Assembly: GCA_934655875.1 (NCBI GenBank)
Contig: CAKUHB010000008.1
Location: 1-64,000, forward strand
DNA length: 64,000 nucleotides
Direction: 5' to 3'
Origin: an uncultured Oscillospiraceae bacterium
Lineage (GTDB): Bacteria; Bacillota; Clostridia; Oscillospirales; Oscillospiraceae
The position numbers and the translations under genes were made by a program. This document shows, piece after piece, positions 12,013-20,643 of this stretch. The notes below the pieces were generated by a model. The model did not search any database and was not told where the DNA came from. It was given only the letters and a program-made list of their open reading frames with translations. Numbering within the stretch: position 1 is the first letter of the stretch; the number at the start of each line of letters is the position of its first letter.

Positions 12013-13164
12013 ATGGCAACGCAGAAGCTTTATTATCTCGACGCCCACCAGAAGACTTTCACGGCTACCGTCTTATCCTGTGTCCCCGGAAAGCACGGCT
12101 ACGACGTTATGCTCGACCGCACCTGCTTTTATCCCGAGGGCGGCGGCCAGCCGGGCGACACCGGCCATCTTTCCGGCGTTCGCGTGACCGACACGCATGA
12201 GCGCGGCGACGAGATCGTACACTACTGTGACGCCCCGTTCGCCGTGGGCGAAACCGTCGAGGGCGCGATTGATTATGACCGCCGGTTCTCGTTCATGCAG
12301 CTGCATTCCGGCGAGCACATCCTTTCCGGCATCGTCCACCGGCGCTTCGGCTATGAGAACGTCGGCTTCCACATGGGCGCTGACTTCGTGACCATCGATT
12401 TTTCCGGCATGCTCACGCCGGAGGATCTGGCTGCCGTCGAAGCGGAAGCAAACGAGTGGATCTGGAAGAACATTCCCATTCAGATCACATACCCATCGCC
12501 GGACGAGCTGGCAGCCATCCCCTATCGCAGCAAAAAGGAGCTGACCGGTCAGGTGCGCATCGTGACGATCCCGGACGTGGATATCTGCGCGTGCTGCGGC
12601 ACGCACGTGTCAAACACGGGCGAGATTGGCCTTGTCAAGATTTTCTCCTGCGTCAAGTTCCACGACGGCGTCCGGCTGGAGATCCTGTGCGGGCGGCGGG
12701 CGCTGCAATACATGAGCGCGCTCGTCGAGCAGAACCGCCGCGTGTCCGGCCTTCTCTCGGCAAAGCCCTTGCAGACCGCCGACGCGGCTGCGCGGCTGCT
12801 TGAAACGGAAGCGGCGCTCAAGCTCCGCGCCGCGCAGCTGGAGGAGCAGGTCTTCGCGCAGAAGGCGCAGGCGCTTGCCGGCGTGGGAAATGTACTGCTG
12901 TTTGAGCCGCCCATGACGCCTGACAGCGTCCGGCGGCTGACGGATCTCGTCATGACTGCCTGCGGCGGCCGCGCGGCTGTGTTCGCCGGGTCTGACGCGG
13001 AAGGATATAAATACGCCATCGGCGAAGCGGACGGCGATCTGCGCCAGCTGGTCAGGGAACTGAACGCGGAGCTGCACGGCCGCGGCGGCGGCAAGCCGTT
13101 TTTCGCGCAGGGCAGCGTCGCCGCTTCCCGCGCCGGGATCGAAGCCTTTTTCGCCGCACGCTGA
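12013..13164 (+). CDS. Alanyl-tRNA editing protein, AlaX-L type
   Basis: A 383-residue stand-alone homologue of the editing half of alanyl-tRNA synthetase; it deacylates Ser-tRNA(Ala) or Gly-tRNA(Ala). The second-additional domain carries the zinc ligands: HSGEHIL (residues 98-104) and CACCGTHVSNTGEIG (about 195). The glycine-rich GRGGGKPFFAQG near residue 360 is the DHHA1 domain, absent from the small AlaX forms, so this is the long type. The ATG follows AAGGAG by nine bases. nudC starts 22 bases downstream, so both are likely cotranscribed. Confidence 0.93.
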   Translation: MATQKLYYLDAHQKTFTATVLSCVPGKHGYDVMLDRTCFYPEGGGQPGDTGHLSGVRVTDTHERGDEIVHYCDAPFAVGETVEGAIDYDRRFSFMQLHSGEHILSGIVHRRFGYENVGFHMGADFVTIDFSGMLTPEDLAAVEAEANEWIWKNIPIQITYPSPDELAAIPYRSKKELTGQVRIVTIPDVDICACCGTHVSNTGEIGLVKIFSCVKFHDGVRLEILCGRRALQYMSALVEQNRRVSGLLSAKPLQTADAAARLLETEAALKLRAAQLEEQVFAQKAQALAGVGNVLLFEPPMTPDSVRRLTDLVMTACGGRAAVFAGSDAEGYKYAIGEADGDLRQLVRELNAELHGRGGGKPFFAQGSVAASRAGIEAFFAAR

Positions 13165-13185
13165 GAGAAACGAGAGGTATCTGCC

Positions 13186-14019
13186 ATGCTCCAGGATCTG
13201 TACCCGCATATCTATCACAACGAAATCTCATGGAAGCAGCCGGAGCCGGAGGACTATGCGCTCATCTTCACGCCTGACCGCACGGTCTATTGCTGCGTGC
13301 AGAACGGCGAGCTGACGCTGCCGCGCATCCGGGACATCGGCACGTTTGATGCGGCCGCGGCGCAGTACGCGTTCTGCATCGACCGCACCGCCTATTATCT
13401 CGTCGGCGCGCATCCGGAAGCGGCGGAGCCGTTCTCCTATCTGCCGTCGGCGCAGCTGCGCGCCATGACGGCACACACCAGCACCGCCCTCTTTGCCGCA
13501 GCCGCGGGCGAGAGCCTGTTCCGCTGGTATTCCTCCCAGCAGTTCTGCGGACGGTGCGGCAGGCGGATGGAAAAGAGCACGGTCGAGCGCGCGATGGTCT
13601 GCCCGGCCTGCGGCAATACGGTCTATCCCAAGATCTGCCCGGCCGTCATCGCCGCCGTCCATGACGGCGACCGCCTGCTTCTGACCCGCTACCGCGGGCG
13701 GGCGTTCAAAAAATACGCCCTCATCGCCGGCTTCAACGAGATCGGCGAGTCGATCGAGGATACTGTCCGCCGCGAGGTGCTGGAAGAGGCCGGCGTGCAT
13801 GTCAAAAATCTCCGCTTCTACAAATCGCAGCCCTGGGTCTTCACCGACACGCTGCTCATGGGCTTTTTCTGCGAGCTGGACGGCAGCGATAAGATCACCA
13901 TGCAGGAATCCGAGCTTTCCGAGGCCGGATGGTTCCACCGCAGCACGCTGCCGGAGGATTATTCGCATATCAGCCTGACCGGCGAAATGATCGACCAGTT
14001 CCGGCTGGGAAATTTCTGA
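13186..14019 (+). CDS. nudC: NAD(+) diphosphatase, Nudix family
   Basis: A 277-residue NudC-type enzyme that splits NAD(H) into NMN(H) and AMP and can remove NAD caps from RNA. The central zinc ribbon is CGRCGRRM ... CPACGNTVYPKICPA (about residues 120-148). The Nudix box follows, from GFNEIGE to REVLEEAGV (about 180-202), and downstream SQPWVF is the SQPWPFP-type signature that marks NADH pyrophosphatases. The start at 13186 lies behind GAGAGGT. It is separated from alaX by 22 bases. Confidence 0.93.
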   Translation: MLQDLYPHIYHNEISWKQPEPEDYALIFTPDRTVYCCVQNGELTLPRIRDIGTFDAAAAQYAFCIDRTAYYLVGAHPEAAEPFSYLPSAQLRAMTAHTSTALFAAAAGESLFRWYSSQQFCGRCGRRMEKSTVERAMVCPACGNTVYPKICPAVIAAVHDGDRLLLTRYRGRAFKKYALIAGFNEIGESIEDTVRREVLEEAGVHVKNLRFYKSQPWVFTDTLLMGFFCELDGSDKITMQESELSEAGWFHRSTLPEDYSHISLTGEMIDQFRLGNF

Positions 14020-14085
14020 CGCGCCCCTTTTCTTTTTTCCTCCCATCGTGTATGATATACAAAACCACCTATGGAGGCTCCCTTT

Positions 14086-14409
14086 ATGGACGAACTCGAC
14101 CCCCGCACCGGCGCGCAGCAGGCGCCGGAGCAGAAGAAGCCCGCCGCCCGCGGCTTTGACAGCCGCCGCAAGGTCATGTATGCTGCCTGCGGCGCATATC
14201 TTCTCTATCTCGCCAGCCGGATGGCGCGGGAATACCCCGCTCTCGCAGCCGAGGGCGTCTGGACAAGCGGGCGCATCATTGATCTGGTCGGCGCGATCCT
14301 CTTTGCGCTGATCGGCGCAGCGCTGCTTGTCATCGTCGCCGTCCATGTTGTCCGCGAATGGAAGCAGCCCCCACAGAACCAACAGAACGGAGACGACAGC
14401 AATGAATGA
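14086..14409 (+). CDS. Small membrane protein, 107 residues
   Basis: No family recognised. After a polar N-terminus rich in Gln/Pro/Ala (about 30 residues) there are two hydrophobic segments, VMYAACGAYLLYLASRM and LVGAILFALIGAALLVIVAV, and a polar tail. It is probably an inner membrane protein with two passes. The ATG at 14086 has GGAGG nine bases upstream; an ATG at 14071 overlaps that site and is not used. Its stop overlaps the next gene (ATGAATGA, 14402-14409), so the two are translated together and may work as a pair. Confidence 0.7.
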   Translation: MDELDPRTGAQQAPEQKKPAARGFDSRRKVMYAACGAYLLYLASRMAREYPALAAEGVWTSGRIIDLVGAILFALIGAALLVIVAVHVVREWKQPPQNQQNGDDSNE

Positions 14410-14764
14410 TATGACGCTTTTTCTCGACCTGATCCTGCTCGCCAGCGGCGGCTACTGCATGTATACGTGGGTGCGCCTGCTCGTCTCGGGTCATCTGTTC
14501 CAGAACGGCCTGCTCATCCCCAAGGAGAAAAAGATCTCCGACTGCACGGACGAAGCGGAATATATCCGTGCCATCCGTCCCTCGCTCGGCGCTGTGTCCA
14601 TCGTGACGTTCCTGTACGGCATTTTCATGACCATCAACGACCGGATGGAGCAGCCGCTTCTTCCCTATCCGTGGTCGTTCGCCCTGCTGGCCGTCGTGCT
14701 GGCCGCGCTCGTCTGGTACGCAATCTGCAACAGCCGCGCCAACCGGGAGTATTTCGGCCTGTGA
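14402..14764 (+). CDS. Small membrane protein, 120 residues
   Basis: No family recognised. Predicted membrane segments are MTLFLDLILLASGGYCMYTW, AVSIVTFLYGIFMTI and a C-terminal FALLAVVLAALVWYAI, with a soluble loop carrying KEKKISDCTDEAEYI between the first two. It overlaps the preceding membrane protein gene by 8 bases and is followed by a strong terminator, so the pair forms a two-gene operon. Confidence 0.7.
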   Translation: MNDMTLFLDLILLASGGYCMYTWVRLLVSGHLFQNGLLIPKEKKISDCTDEAEYIRAIRPSLGAVSIVTFLYGIFMTINDRMEQPLLPYPWSFALLAVVLAALVWYAICNSRANREYFGL

Positions 14765-14773
14765 GGAAGATAC

Positions 14774-14810
14774 AAAATACGGACGGTTCTGCTGAGCCGT
14801 CCGTATTTTT
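14774..14810 (+). terminator. Intrinsic terminator
   Basis: AATACGGACGG ... CCGTCCGTATT followed by TTT: an 11-base-pair stem with a T tract, right after the two-gene membrane operon. Confidence 0.9.
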
Positions 14811-14823
14811 GCGCGTGTCGGGC

Positions 14824-14852
14824 TTGTAAAAGCTGGTTCCATGTGGTAAACT
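14824..14852 (+). promoter_or_regulatory. Predicted promoter of prfC
   Basis: TTGTAA (14824-14829), 17-base spacer, TAAACT (14847-14852). The leader to prfC would be about 95 bases and contains the start-stop element. Confidence 0.6.
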
Positions 14853-14885
14853 AAATCGGTTCGAAGCATGAAAACTGACAGATTT

Positions 14886-14903
14886 GGAGGGGCACCCATG
14901 TAA
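14886..14903 (+). promoter_or_regulatory. Start-stop mini-ORF (ATG TAA) with its own ribosome site in the prfC leader
   Basis: GGAGGGG is followed, at normal spacing, by ATG (14898-14900) and immediately by TAA (14901-14903). A second GGAGG and the real prfC ATG follow 49 bases later. A ribosome that starts here must terminate at once with a stop codon in the A site. Since prfC encodes a release factor helper, this could report termination efficiency. The arrangement is read directly; the regulatory role is inferred. Confidence 0.45.
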
Positions 14904-14951
14904 CTGCAACGGAAACCTGCATCATAAAGAAACAATATTGGAGGAAGATAC

Positions 14952-16535
14952 ATGGCATCCCTGAAAGAAGAAATCTCCCGGCGCAGGACGTTTGCAATCA
15001 TCTCGCACCCGGACGCCGGTAAAACAACACTGACCGAAAAATTCCTGCTCTACGGCGGGGCCATCGCGCAGGCGGGCGCAGTCAAGGGCAAGAAAAACTC
15101 CCGCGCCGCCGTGTCGGACTGGATGGAGATTGAAAAGCAGCGCGGCATTTCCGTCACCTCGTCCGTCATGCAGTTCCAGTACGAGGGCTTCTGCATCAAC
15201 ATTCTGGACACACCGGGCCATCAGGACTTTTCCGAAGACACCTACCGTACGCTTATGGCGGCGGACTCCGCCGTCATGGTCATCGACGGCGCAAAGGGCG
15301 TCGAGCCGCAGACCAGAAAGCTCTTCAAGGTCTGCGCCATGCGCCATATCCCGATCTTTACGTTCATCAACAAAATGGACCGCGAATCGCGCGACCCGTT
15401 TGAGCTGCTCGACGAGCTGGAAAACGAGCTTGGCATCGAGACCTACGCCTGCAACTGGCCCATGGGCTCCGGCCGTGAGTTCCAGGGCGTCTACGACCGC
15501 CGGTCTAGCCAGTTGATTTTCTTCTCCGGTGTGTCCGGCAAGAAGCGCGCGGACAAAATGGAAATTGACCTCTATGACCCGCAGGTCGCGGAGCTCATCG
15601 GCGAGCGCCGCCACCAGCAGCTGATCGACGACGTGGAGCTGCTCGGTGCAGGACGGGAATTTGATCTGGACGAGGTGCGCGCGGGCCGCCTGTCCCCGGT
15701 GTTCTTCGGCTCCGCGCTGACGAACTTCGGCGTCGAGCCGTTCCTCGAGGAGTTTCTGCGCATGACGCCCAGCCCCCTCCCGCGTGAAGCCGACTGCGGC
15801 GTGATCGATACGTTCAGCCCGGATTTTTCCGCGTTCGTCTTCAAAATTCAGGCGAACATGAATAAAGCCCACCGCGACCGGCTGGCCTTTATGCGCATCT
15901 GCTCCGGCCAGTTCCAGCGCGACGCGGAATATTACCACGTGCAGACCGGCAAGAAAATGCGCCTGTCGCAGCCGCAGCAGCTGATGGCGTCCGAGCGTGA
16001 GATCGTCGACGAAGCCTATGCCGGTGATATCATCGGCGTATTCGACCCCGGCATCTTCTCCATCGGCGACACCATCACCGTCCCGGGCAAGAAATTCAAA
16101 TTTGGCGGCATCCCGACCTTCGCGCCGGAGCATTTCGCGCGCGTCAGCGCCAAGGACTCCATGAAGCGCAAGCAGTTCCTCAAGGGGACCGAACAGATCG
16201 CGCAGGAGGGCGCCATCCAGATCTTCAAGGTGCCGAACTCCGGCATGGAGGAGGTCATCGTCGGCGTCGTCGGCACATTGCAGTTTGACGTGTTCCAGTA
16301 CCGCATGAAATCGGAATACGGCGTTGAGCTCCGCATGCAGCAGCTGCCGTATGAGCAGCTCCGGTTCATCACCAAAGCGCCGGTCACCGATCTCAAGGAT
16401 CTGTACCTGTCCACCGACGCGGAGCTGCTGGAGGATTACCGCGGCCGCAGTCTTCTCGTCTTCGCTTCGCAGTGGTCGATCAATTTCATTCTCAAGCGCA
16501 ACCCCGGTCTCGAGCTGTCCGAGACAGCGCAATAA
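14952..16535 (+). CDS. prfC: Peptide chain release factor 3
   Basis: A 527-residue translational GTPase of the RF3 type, which removes RF1/RF2 from the ribosome after termination. G1 is HPDAGKTTLTE, G2/switch I contains QRGISVTSSV, G3 is DTPGHQDFSEDTYR and G4 is NKMDRE; the SEDTYRTL element after DTPGHQDF separates RF3 from EF-G. The C-terminal domain III motif is present (LVFASQWSINF). GGAGG lies 7 bases before the ATG. It is monocistronic: promoter upstream and a terminator directly after. Confidence 0.97.
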   Translation: MASLKEEISRRRTFAIISHPDAGKTTLTEKFLLYGGAIAQAGAVKGKKNSRAAVSDWMEIEKQRGISVTSSVMQFQYEGFCINILDTPGHQDFSEDTYRTLMAADSAVMVIDGAKGVEPQTRKLFKVCAMRHIPIFTFINKMDRESRDPFELLDELENELGIETYACNWPMGSGREFQGVYDRRSSQLIFFSGVSGKKRADKMEIDLYDPQVAELIGERRHQQLIDDVELLGAGREFDLDEVRAGRLSPVFFGSALTNFGVEPFLEEFLRMTPSPLPREADCGVIDTFSPDFSAFVFKIQANMNKAHRDRLAFMRICSGQFQRDAEYYHVQTGKKMRLSQPQQLMASEREIVDEAYAGDIIGVFDPGIFSIGDTITVPGKKFKFGGIPTFAPEHFARVSAKDSMKRKQFLKGTEQIAQEGAIQIFKVPNSGMEEVIVGVVGTLQFDVFQYRMKSEYGVELRMQQLPYEQLRFITKAPVTDLKDLYLSTDAELLEDYRGRSLLVFASQWSINFILKRNPGLELSETAQ

Positions 16536-16545
16536 GAACTGTTCC

Positions 16546-16580
16546 AAAAAGCACACGCTGCGGCGTGTGCTTTTGTTTTT
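16546..16580 (+). terminator. Intrinsic terminator of prfC
   Basis: AAGCACACGC / GCGTGTGCTT stem followed by TTGTTTTT, ten bases after the prfC stop. Confidence 0.9.
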
Positions 16581-16585
16581 CCCGC

Positions 16586-16614
16586 TTGCAGACGGCAGCG
16601 TGCGGTGGTATACT
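16586..16614 (+). promoter_or_regulatory. Predicted promoter of the DUF554 gene
   Basis: TTGCAG (16586-16591), 17-base spacer, TATACT (16609-16614), about 30 bases before the gene start. Confidence 0.65.
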
Positions 16615-16646
16615 GACCGGGATTTGTTTAGAAAGAAGGAATGCGT

Positions 16647-17360
16647 ATGCCAGGACTGGGTACGATCGTCAATGTCGCGGCCATTCTGCTCGGAGGGCTC
16701 GCCGGTATGCTTGGCGGGAAGCTGATCCCGGAGCGATACCAGAAAACGCTTCTGAGCGCCATGGGCGTAAGCGTTCTGTTTGTGGGTCTCAGCGGCACGC
16801 TCTCGCAGATGCTGTATGCCGAGGGCGGCGTTCTTCACACGCAGGGCACGATGATGCTCATTCTCAGCCTGGCCGTGGGCGCGATCCTCGGCGAGCTGCT
16901 CGACCTTGAGGATCGGATGGAGCGCTTCGGGGCCTGGCTGCGGGAGAGATCCGGCAGTCAATCGGACAACGGCTTTATAAACGGCTTTGTGACCGCCTCG
17001 CTCACCGTCTGCATCGGCGCCATGGCGATTGTCGGCGCGATCCAGGACGGCATTTCCGGCGACCACGCCACGCTGTTTGCCAAGTCGATCCTCGACTTTG
17101 TCATCGTCATGGTCATGGCTGCGTCCATGGGCAAGGGCTGCATGTTCTCCGCTATCCCTGTCGGCATTCTGCAGGGCGGCGTGACGCTCCTCGCGCAGCT
17201 CATCCGTCCGGTCTTTACCGCGCAGGCGCTGGCCAATCTGTCTCTGACCGGGTCGGTGCTGGTGTTCTGTGTCGGTCTCAACCTCGTCTGGGGCAAGCGC
17301 ATCCGCGTGGCAAATCTCCTGCCCGCTCTTATCGTCAGCGTCGTCTGGTCATTTTTCTGA
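16647..17360 (+). CDS. DUF554-family membrane protein
   Basis: A 237-residue integral membrane protein starting MPGLGTIVNVAAILLGGLAG, which is the typical N-terminus of DUF554 proteins (YdfK-like). Seven or so hydrophobic segments are visible, with conserved GFVTASLTVCIGAMAIVGA and IPVGILQGGVTLLAQ. The function is unknown; a transport role is often assumed. The ATG at 16647 was chosen over the in-frame ATG at 16641 because the AAGGA ribosome site abuts the earlier one. It has its own promoter and a bidirectional terminator. Confidence 0.9.
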   Translation: MPGLGTIVNVAAILLGGLAGMLGGKLIPERYQKTLLSAMGVSVLFVGLSGTLSQMLYAEGGVLHTQGTMMLILSLAVGAILGELLDLEDRMERFGAWLRERSGSQSDNGFINGFVTASLTVCIGAMAIVGAIQDGISGDHATLFAKSILDFVIVMVMAASMGKGCMFSAIPVGILQGGVTLLAQLIRPVFTAQALANLSLTGSVLVFCVGLNLVWGKRIRVANLLPALIVSVVWSFF

Positions 17361-17371
17361 ATCAGAAATAT

Positions 17372-17404
17372 AAAAAGGGCTTCCCGGCCGGGAAGCCCTT
17401 TTTT
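17372..17404. terminator. Bidirectional terminator
   Basis: AAAAAGGGCTTCCCGG / CCGGGAAGCCCTTTTT: a perfect stem with A run on one side and T run on the other. It ends both the DUF554 gene and the minus-strand surface operon that finishes at 17420. Confidence 0.92.
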
Positions 17405-17419
17405 ATCAGGATTCAGGAT

Positions 17420-18637
17420 TTATGCTGCGGTCTGTGCAGCGCAGTAGCGGTGCAGGATGGCTGCAAACTGGCAGCGGGTCGCGGTGCCTGCGGGCATCAG
17501 CTTGCCGTCGGTGCCGTTCAGATAGTTCTGGCCGACTGCCCACTGAAGAGCAGGGACAGCATAGGCGCTGATGGCGTCCTTGTCCGCAAAGCTGGACAGG
17601 TTCTCCGCCAGCGTGACAGCGGACAGGCCGTTGTACTGTGCATATTTGAACAGGAACTGCGCCAGCTGCTCACGGGTGACTGCCTTGTTCGGGTCAAAGG
17701 TCGTCTCGGACGTGCCGCTCGCGACGTTGTTCTCTGCCGCCCAGATGACGGCGTTCTCATAATAGCTGCCGGCGGCAACATCGGTGAAGGCGCTCTTGCC
17801 GCTCACTTCGGGGCTGCCTGCCATGCGGTACAGGGTCGTGACGACCATGGCGCGGGTCGTGGAGCCGGCGGGATTGAAGGTCGTGTCGGACGTGCCGGTC
17901 ATCAGCTTGTTCTCGACGACGTAGGCGACGTCAGCCTGGAACCAGTCGGTGGACTTGACATCGGCAAAGCCGGTCGTTTTCTCGGGCTTGGTCTCGTCCG
18001 CGGGCTTCTCCTCGGCAGGCTTCTCTTCGGCCTTGGCAGCGGAGACGACGATCAGCTCCGTGACGCCGGACGGCATCCGCTTACCGGCAGCCTTTTCCTC
18101 GGCATAATCCGCTTCGGTCGTGCCGCAGACAAAGCGCAGGCCGGCTTCCTTGGCGGTCTTGGCAATGTCGGCAACGGTGCCGTCAGCCGCAGCGCCGACG
18201 CCCCAGCTCAGAGCGATGGCAGCCGGAACTTCCTCAGCCTTGCCGTCCTTGATGTAATACTTGCCCTCGGTGATGTCCTTGTAGGTCGGGGCATACTTGG
18301 TGTACGGGCCGTCGTCGCAGACGAAGGACAGGCTGTCGCCGTCGGCGAAGGTCACGTCCGCGTCGGTCAGCAGGGTATCGAGCGTGACATATTCGGTCGC
18401 GACGACAGCCTGCTCGCCCTTTTTGAAGTACTGATAGCCATAGCCGTCAGCCTTGGTCTCTGCGAGCTTCTTGAGTTCTTCTGCGGTGTAGCTCTTGGCG
18501 AGGGTCTTTTCGCCCGCTTCGCCTGCCTGCGTGTAAACGCTCAGCACCGTGTCGGCTGCGCTTGCCGTGACGGCAAGACCGGCAAAGACGGTCACGAGCA
18601 TCGCAAGCACGAGCAACATGGATACAAGTTTCTTCAT
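17420..18637 (-). CDS. Secreted SLH-domain surface protein
   Basis: A 405-residue exported protein. Residues 1-27 are a signal peptide (MKKLVSMLLVLAMLVTVFAG ... ASA). Residues ~28-190 form a domain with YGYQYFKKG, YVTLDTLLTDADV and FVCDDGPYTKY. Then comes a short Glu/Lys/Pro linker, and from ~225 three S-layer homology repeats (TGFADVKSTDWF, SAFTDVAAGSYYENAV, LSSFADKDAISAYAVPAL), each followed by a GTSDTTFNP-type turn. SLH repeats bind pyruvylated cell-wall polymers. The N-terminal domain resembles that of the Big2-like protein at 23969-25240. AAAGGAAG precedes the ATG. Last gene of the operon, 47 bases after the preceding frame. Confidence 0.88.
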   Translation of the reverse strand: MKKLVSMLLVLAMLVTVFAGLAVTASAADTVLSVYTQAGEAGEKTLAKSYTAEELKKLAETKADGYGYQYFKKGEQAVVATEYVTLDTLLTDADVTFADGDSLSFVCDDGPYTKYAPTYKDITEGKYYIKDGKAEEVPAAIALSWGVGAAADGTVADIAKTAKEAGLRFVCGTTEADYAEEKAAGKRMPSGVTELIVVSAAKAEEKPAEEKPADETKPEKTTGFADVKSTDWFQADVAYVVENKLMTGTSDTTFNPAGSTTRAMVVTTLYRMAGSPEVSGKSAFTDVAAGSYYENAVIWAAENNVASGTSETTFDPNKAVTREQLAQFLFKYAQYNGLSAVTLAENLSSFADKDAISAYAVPALQWAVGQNYLNGTDGKLMPAGTATRCQFAAILHRYCAAQTAA

Positions 18638-18684
18638 AATGATCTTCCTTTCAGTGTTTGTTGGTTTTTCTATCTCCAAAAGGC

Positions 18685-20643
18685 TCACGCCTTCTGAATG
18701 CAATCGGAAAGCAGCCGCAGCATGTGCGCAAGCTCCGCGCGCGTGGCGGCGTCCTTCGGCGCGGCCAGGCAGGCATAGCTGTCGCACACGCCATAGCCGA
18801 ACGCTTCCTGCACACCGCTCTGCGCCCATGCGCTGCATTCGGCGACATAGACGGACGCCGCATCGTCCCGCGCCGCCGCGCCCATGGTTTTGGCGAAGCG
18901 CGCAAGCAGGACAGCCGCCTGTTCCTTCGTCACGGCCTTGTCAGGGGCGAAGGTCGTCCGGCTCGTGCCGGTCACGACTCCGTTCTGCTGGCCCCAGACG
19001 GCAGCCGCGCGGTACCACTCCGCCCGCAGGTCGGTGAAGCCGCCGTTCCCGGCCGCCGCGGGGCTGCCCGCCATGCGCCACAGGACGGTCACGAGCATCG
19101 CCCGCGTCAGGGTTTTCTCCGGCGAGAACACAGTCTTCCCTGTGCCGGTCATGAGCCCGGCATCCGTGCAGAACTGCACATCGTCCAGACACGCCGCTTC
19201 CGTCCTCACGTCGGCAAAGGTGCTCCTGGAAATGAGCTTCACGCCGGACTGCTGCGAGACTTTCTCCAGTGCGTCAAGCCCGCTCGTCTGCGCAGCCGTC
19301 TTGTCGCTGTTGCCGCTGTGGCCGGAGGCGTACAGGCTGCAATCCGTGAGCGAGATCTGCCCCATGATCGCCTGCACGGACTTTTCCGCTTCCACGCGCA
19401 CGGTGCAGCCGGTCATCTCGACGGTATCCGCCGACAAGACCGCCACATGGTCGCTGTCCGTGCGCCCACTGAAGACGGTATTGGTCATCGTGACGGACGC
19501 GCCGTTCGCGCAGAACGCGCCGCCGTCAAAGCCGAGCTTGTCGGACTTGAAGAGCGAAAGCGTGCAGCTCTCAAGGCTGATTTTGCTCTTTTCCGCGCCC
19601 ATAAAGGCTGCGTTGTTGACCAGCGCCTGCAATTCCAGACTGCCGGGGCCGCGGATGGTCAGATCGCCGCCCGCCGTGACGGTCGGGCAGGCGTTATTGG
19701 TCGTGTCGCCGGTGCCGAGCAGCTGGTTTCTGCCGCGCAGCGTCAGCGTATTGCCGCCCGCGAGCCGCAGGAGCGTCCGGTCGCCCGTGATGCGCACATC
19801 CTGCAAGGTGAGCGAAGTATTTTTCCCGACCGTGAGCGTAAGGTTTTCAAACATGCCGCTGCCGGAATCCGTCCCGATCAGCGTCACGTCCAGTCCGTCC
19901 GCAATGCGGATCTCGCCGCTGGCAAGCCACGGAATAAAGTACGTGCCGGACCTTGTGACCGCGCCGTTGGAGACGAGCGTCTGGCGGTAGGCCGCGGTGA
20001 TGGTCATATCGCGACCCGTCGGCGTGAACTTCGGCCACGCGGCGGTATAGCCGTCGATCTGCGGCAGCTCCGGTGTCTGAACGGTCGTGTCGCCCCGCTT
20101 CCCGGTCACGGTCCCGACGGTCTCGCCGTTGGCAAGGAAGGTGATCGTAAAGCTTTCCGGCAGCTCCGCGTCCTGCGGGGCAGGTTTGTCTTCGTAGGCG
20201 GGGCAGGTCTCCTGCGTCTCGCGCTGTGTGACCTTTCCGGTTCTGCCGAGCTGCGGCAGGCCGGAGTCTGCCGCCGTGCAGCCGCCCCAGATGAGGTTCT
20301 GCGCGTTGCCGGCGATCGAGCCGGTCGCGGCCTTCGCGTCGGTGCTGGCCGAGGAAACGGCGCCTCCATTCCGGCAGGCGAGGATCGCCGTCTTGTTCCG
20401 CGCCGTCGTATACCCGGCAAGGCCGCCCGTGTAGCGGTCTGCGCCGGAGACCGCGCCATAGTTGGCGCATTTCGTCATGACGCCTGCAAGCCGCCCGGCG
20501 ATGCCGCCCGTGCCGTAAGCGCCGGAGCCGGTGCCGGTCACTGCGCCGAAGCTGGCGCAGCCGGTGATGGTGTCCGTCGCCGAATAGCACAGACCCACAA
20601 TCCCGCCGACGCCGGAAAGACCGCGGACTGCGCCGTAATTGAA
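18685..20643 (-). pseudogene. C-terminal half of the GLUG/SLH surface protein, cut off by a TGA
   Basis: This frame continues without shift from the gene at 20644-22950 beyond its TGA. Translation past the stop gives FNYGAVRGLSGVGGIVG, another GLUG repeat, then further GLUG repeats, a Flg_new/InlB-like repeat (ITFLANGETVGTVTGKRG), a right-handed beta-helix-like stretch, and a C-terminal SLH region (LTRAMLVTVLWRMAGSPAAA, GGFTDLRAEWYRAAAVWG). The first ATG after the stop (20598) has no convincing ribosome site. It is therefore most simply the missing part of one 1421-residue protein. If not translated, the surface protein loses its wall anchor. Confidence 0.7.

Noticed and set aside
14922..17066. 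A 714-codon minus-strand frame opposite prfC and the DUF554 gene
   Set aside because: Antisense shadow of two well-supported plus-strand genes.
18685..20598. An independent gene starting at ATG 20598
   Set aside because: No ribosome site or signal peptide, and the frame is the direct continuation of the upstream GLUG protein.
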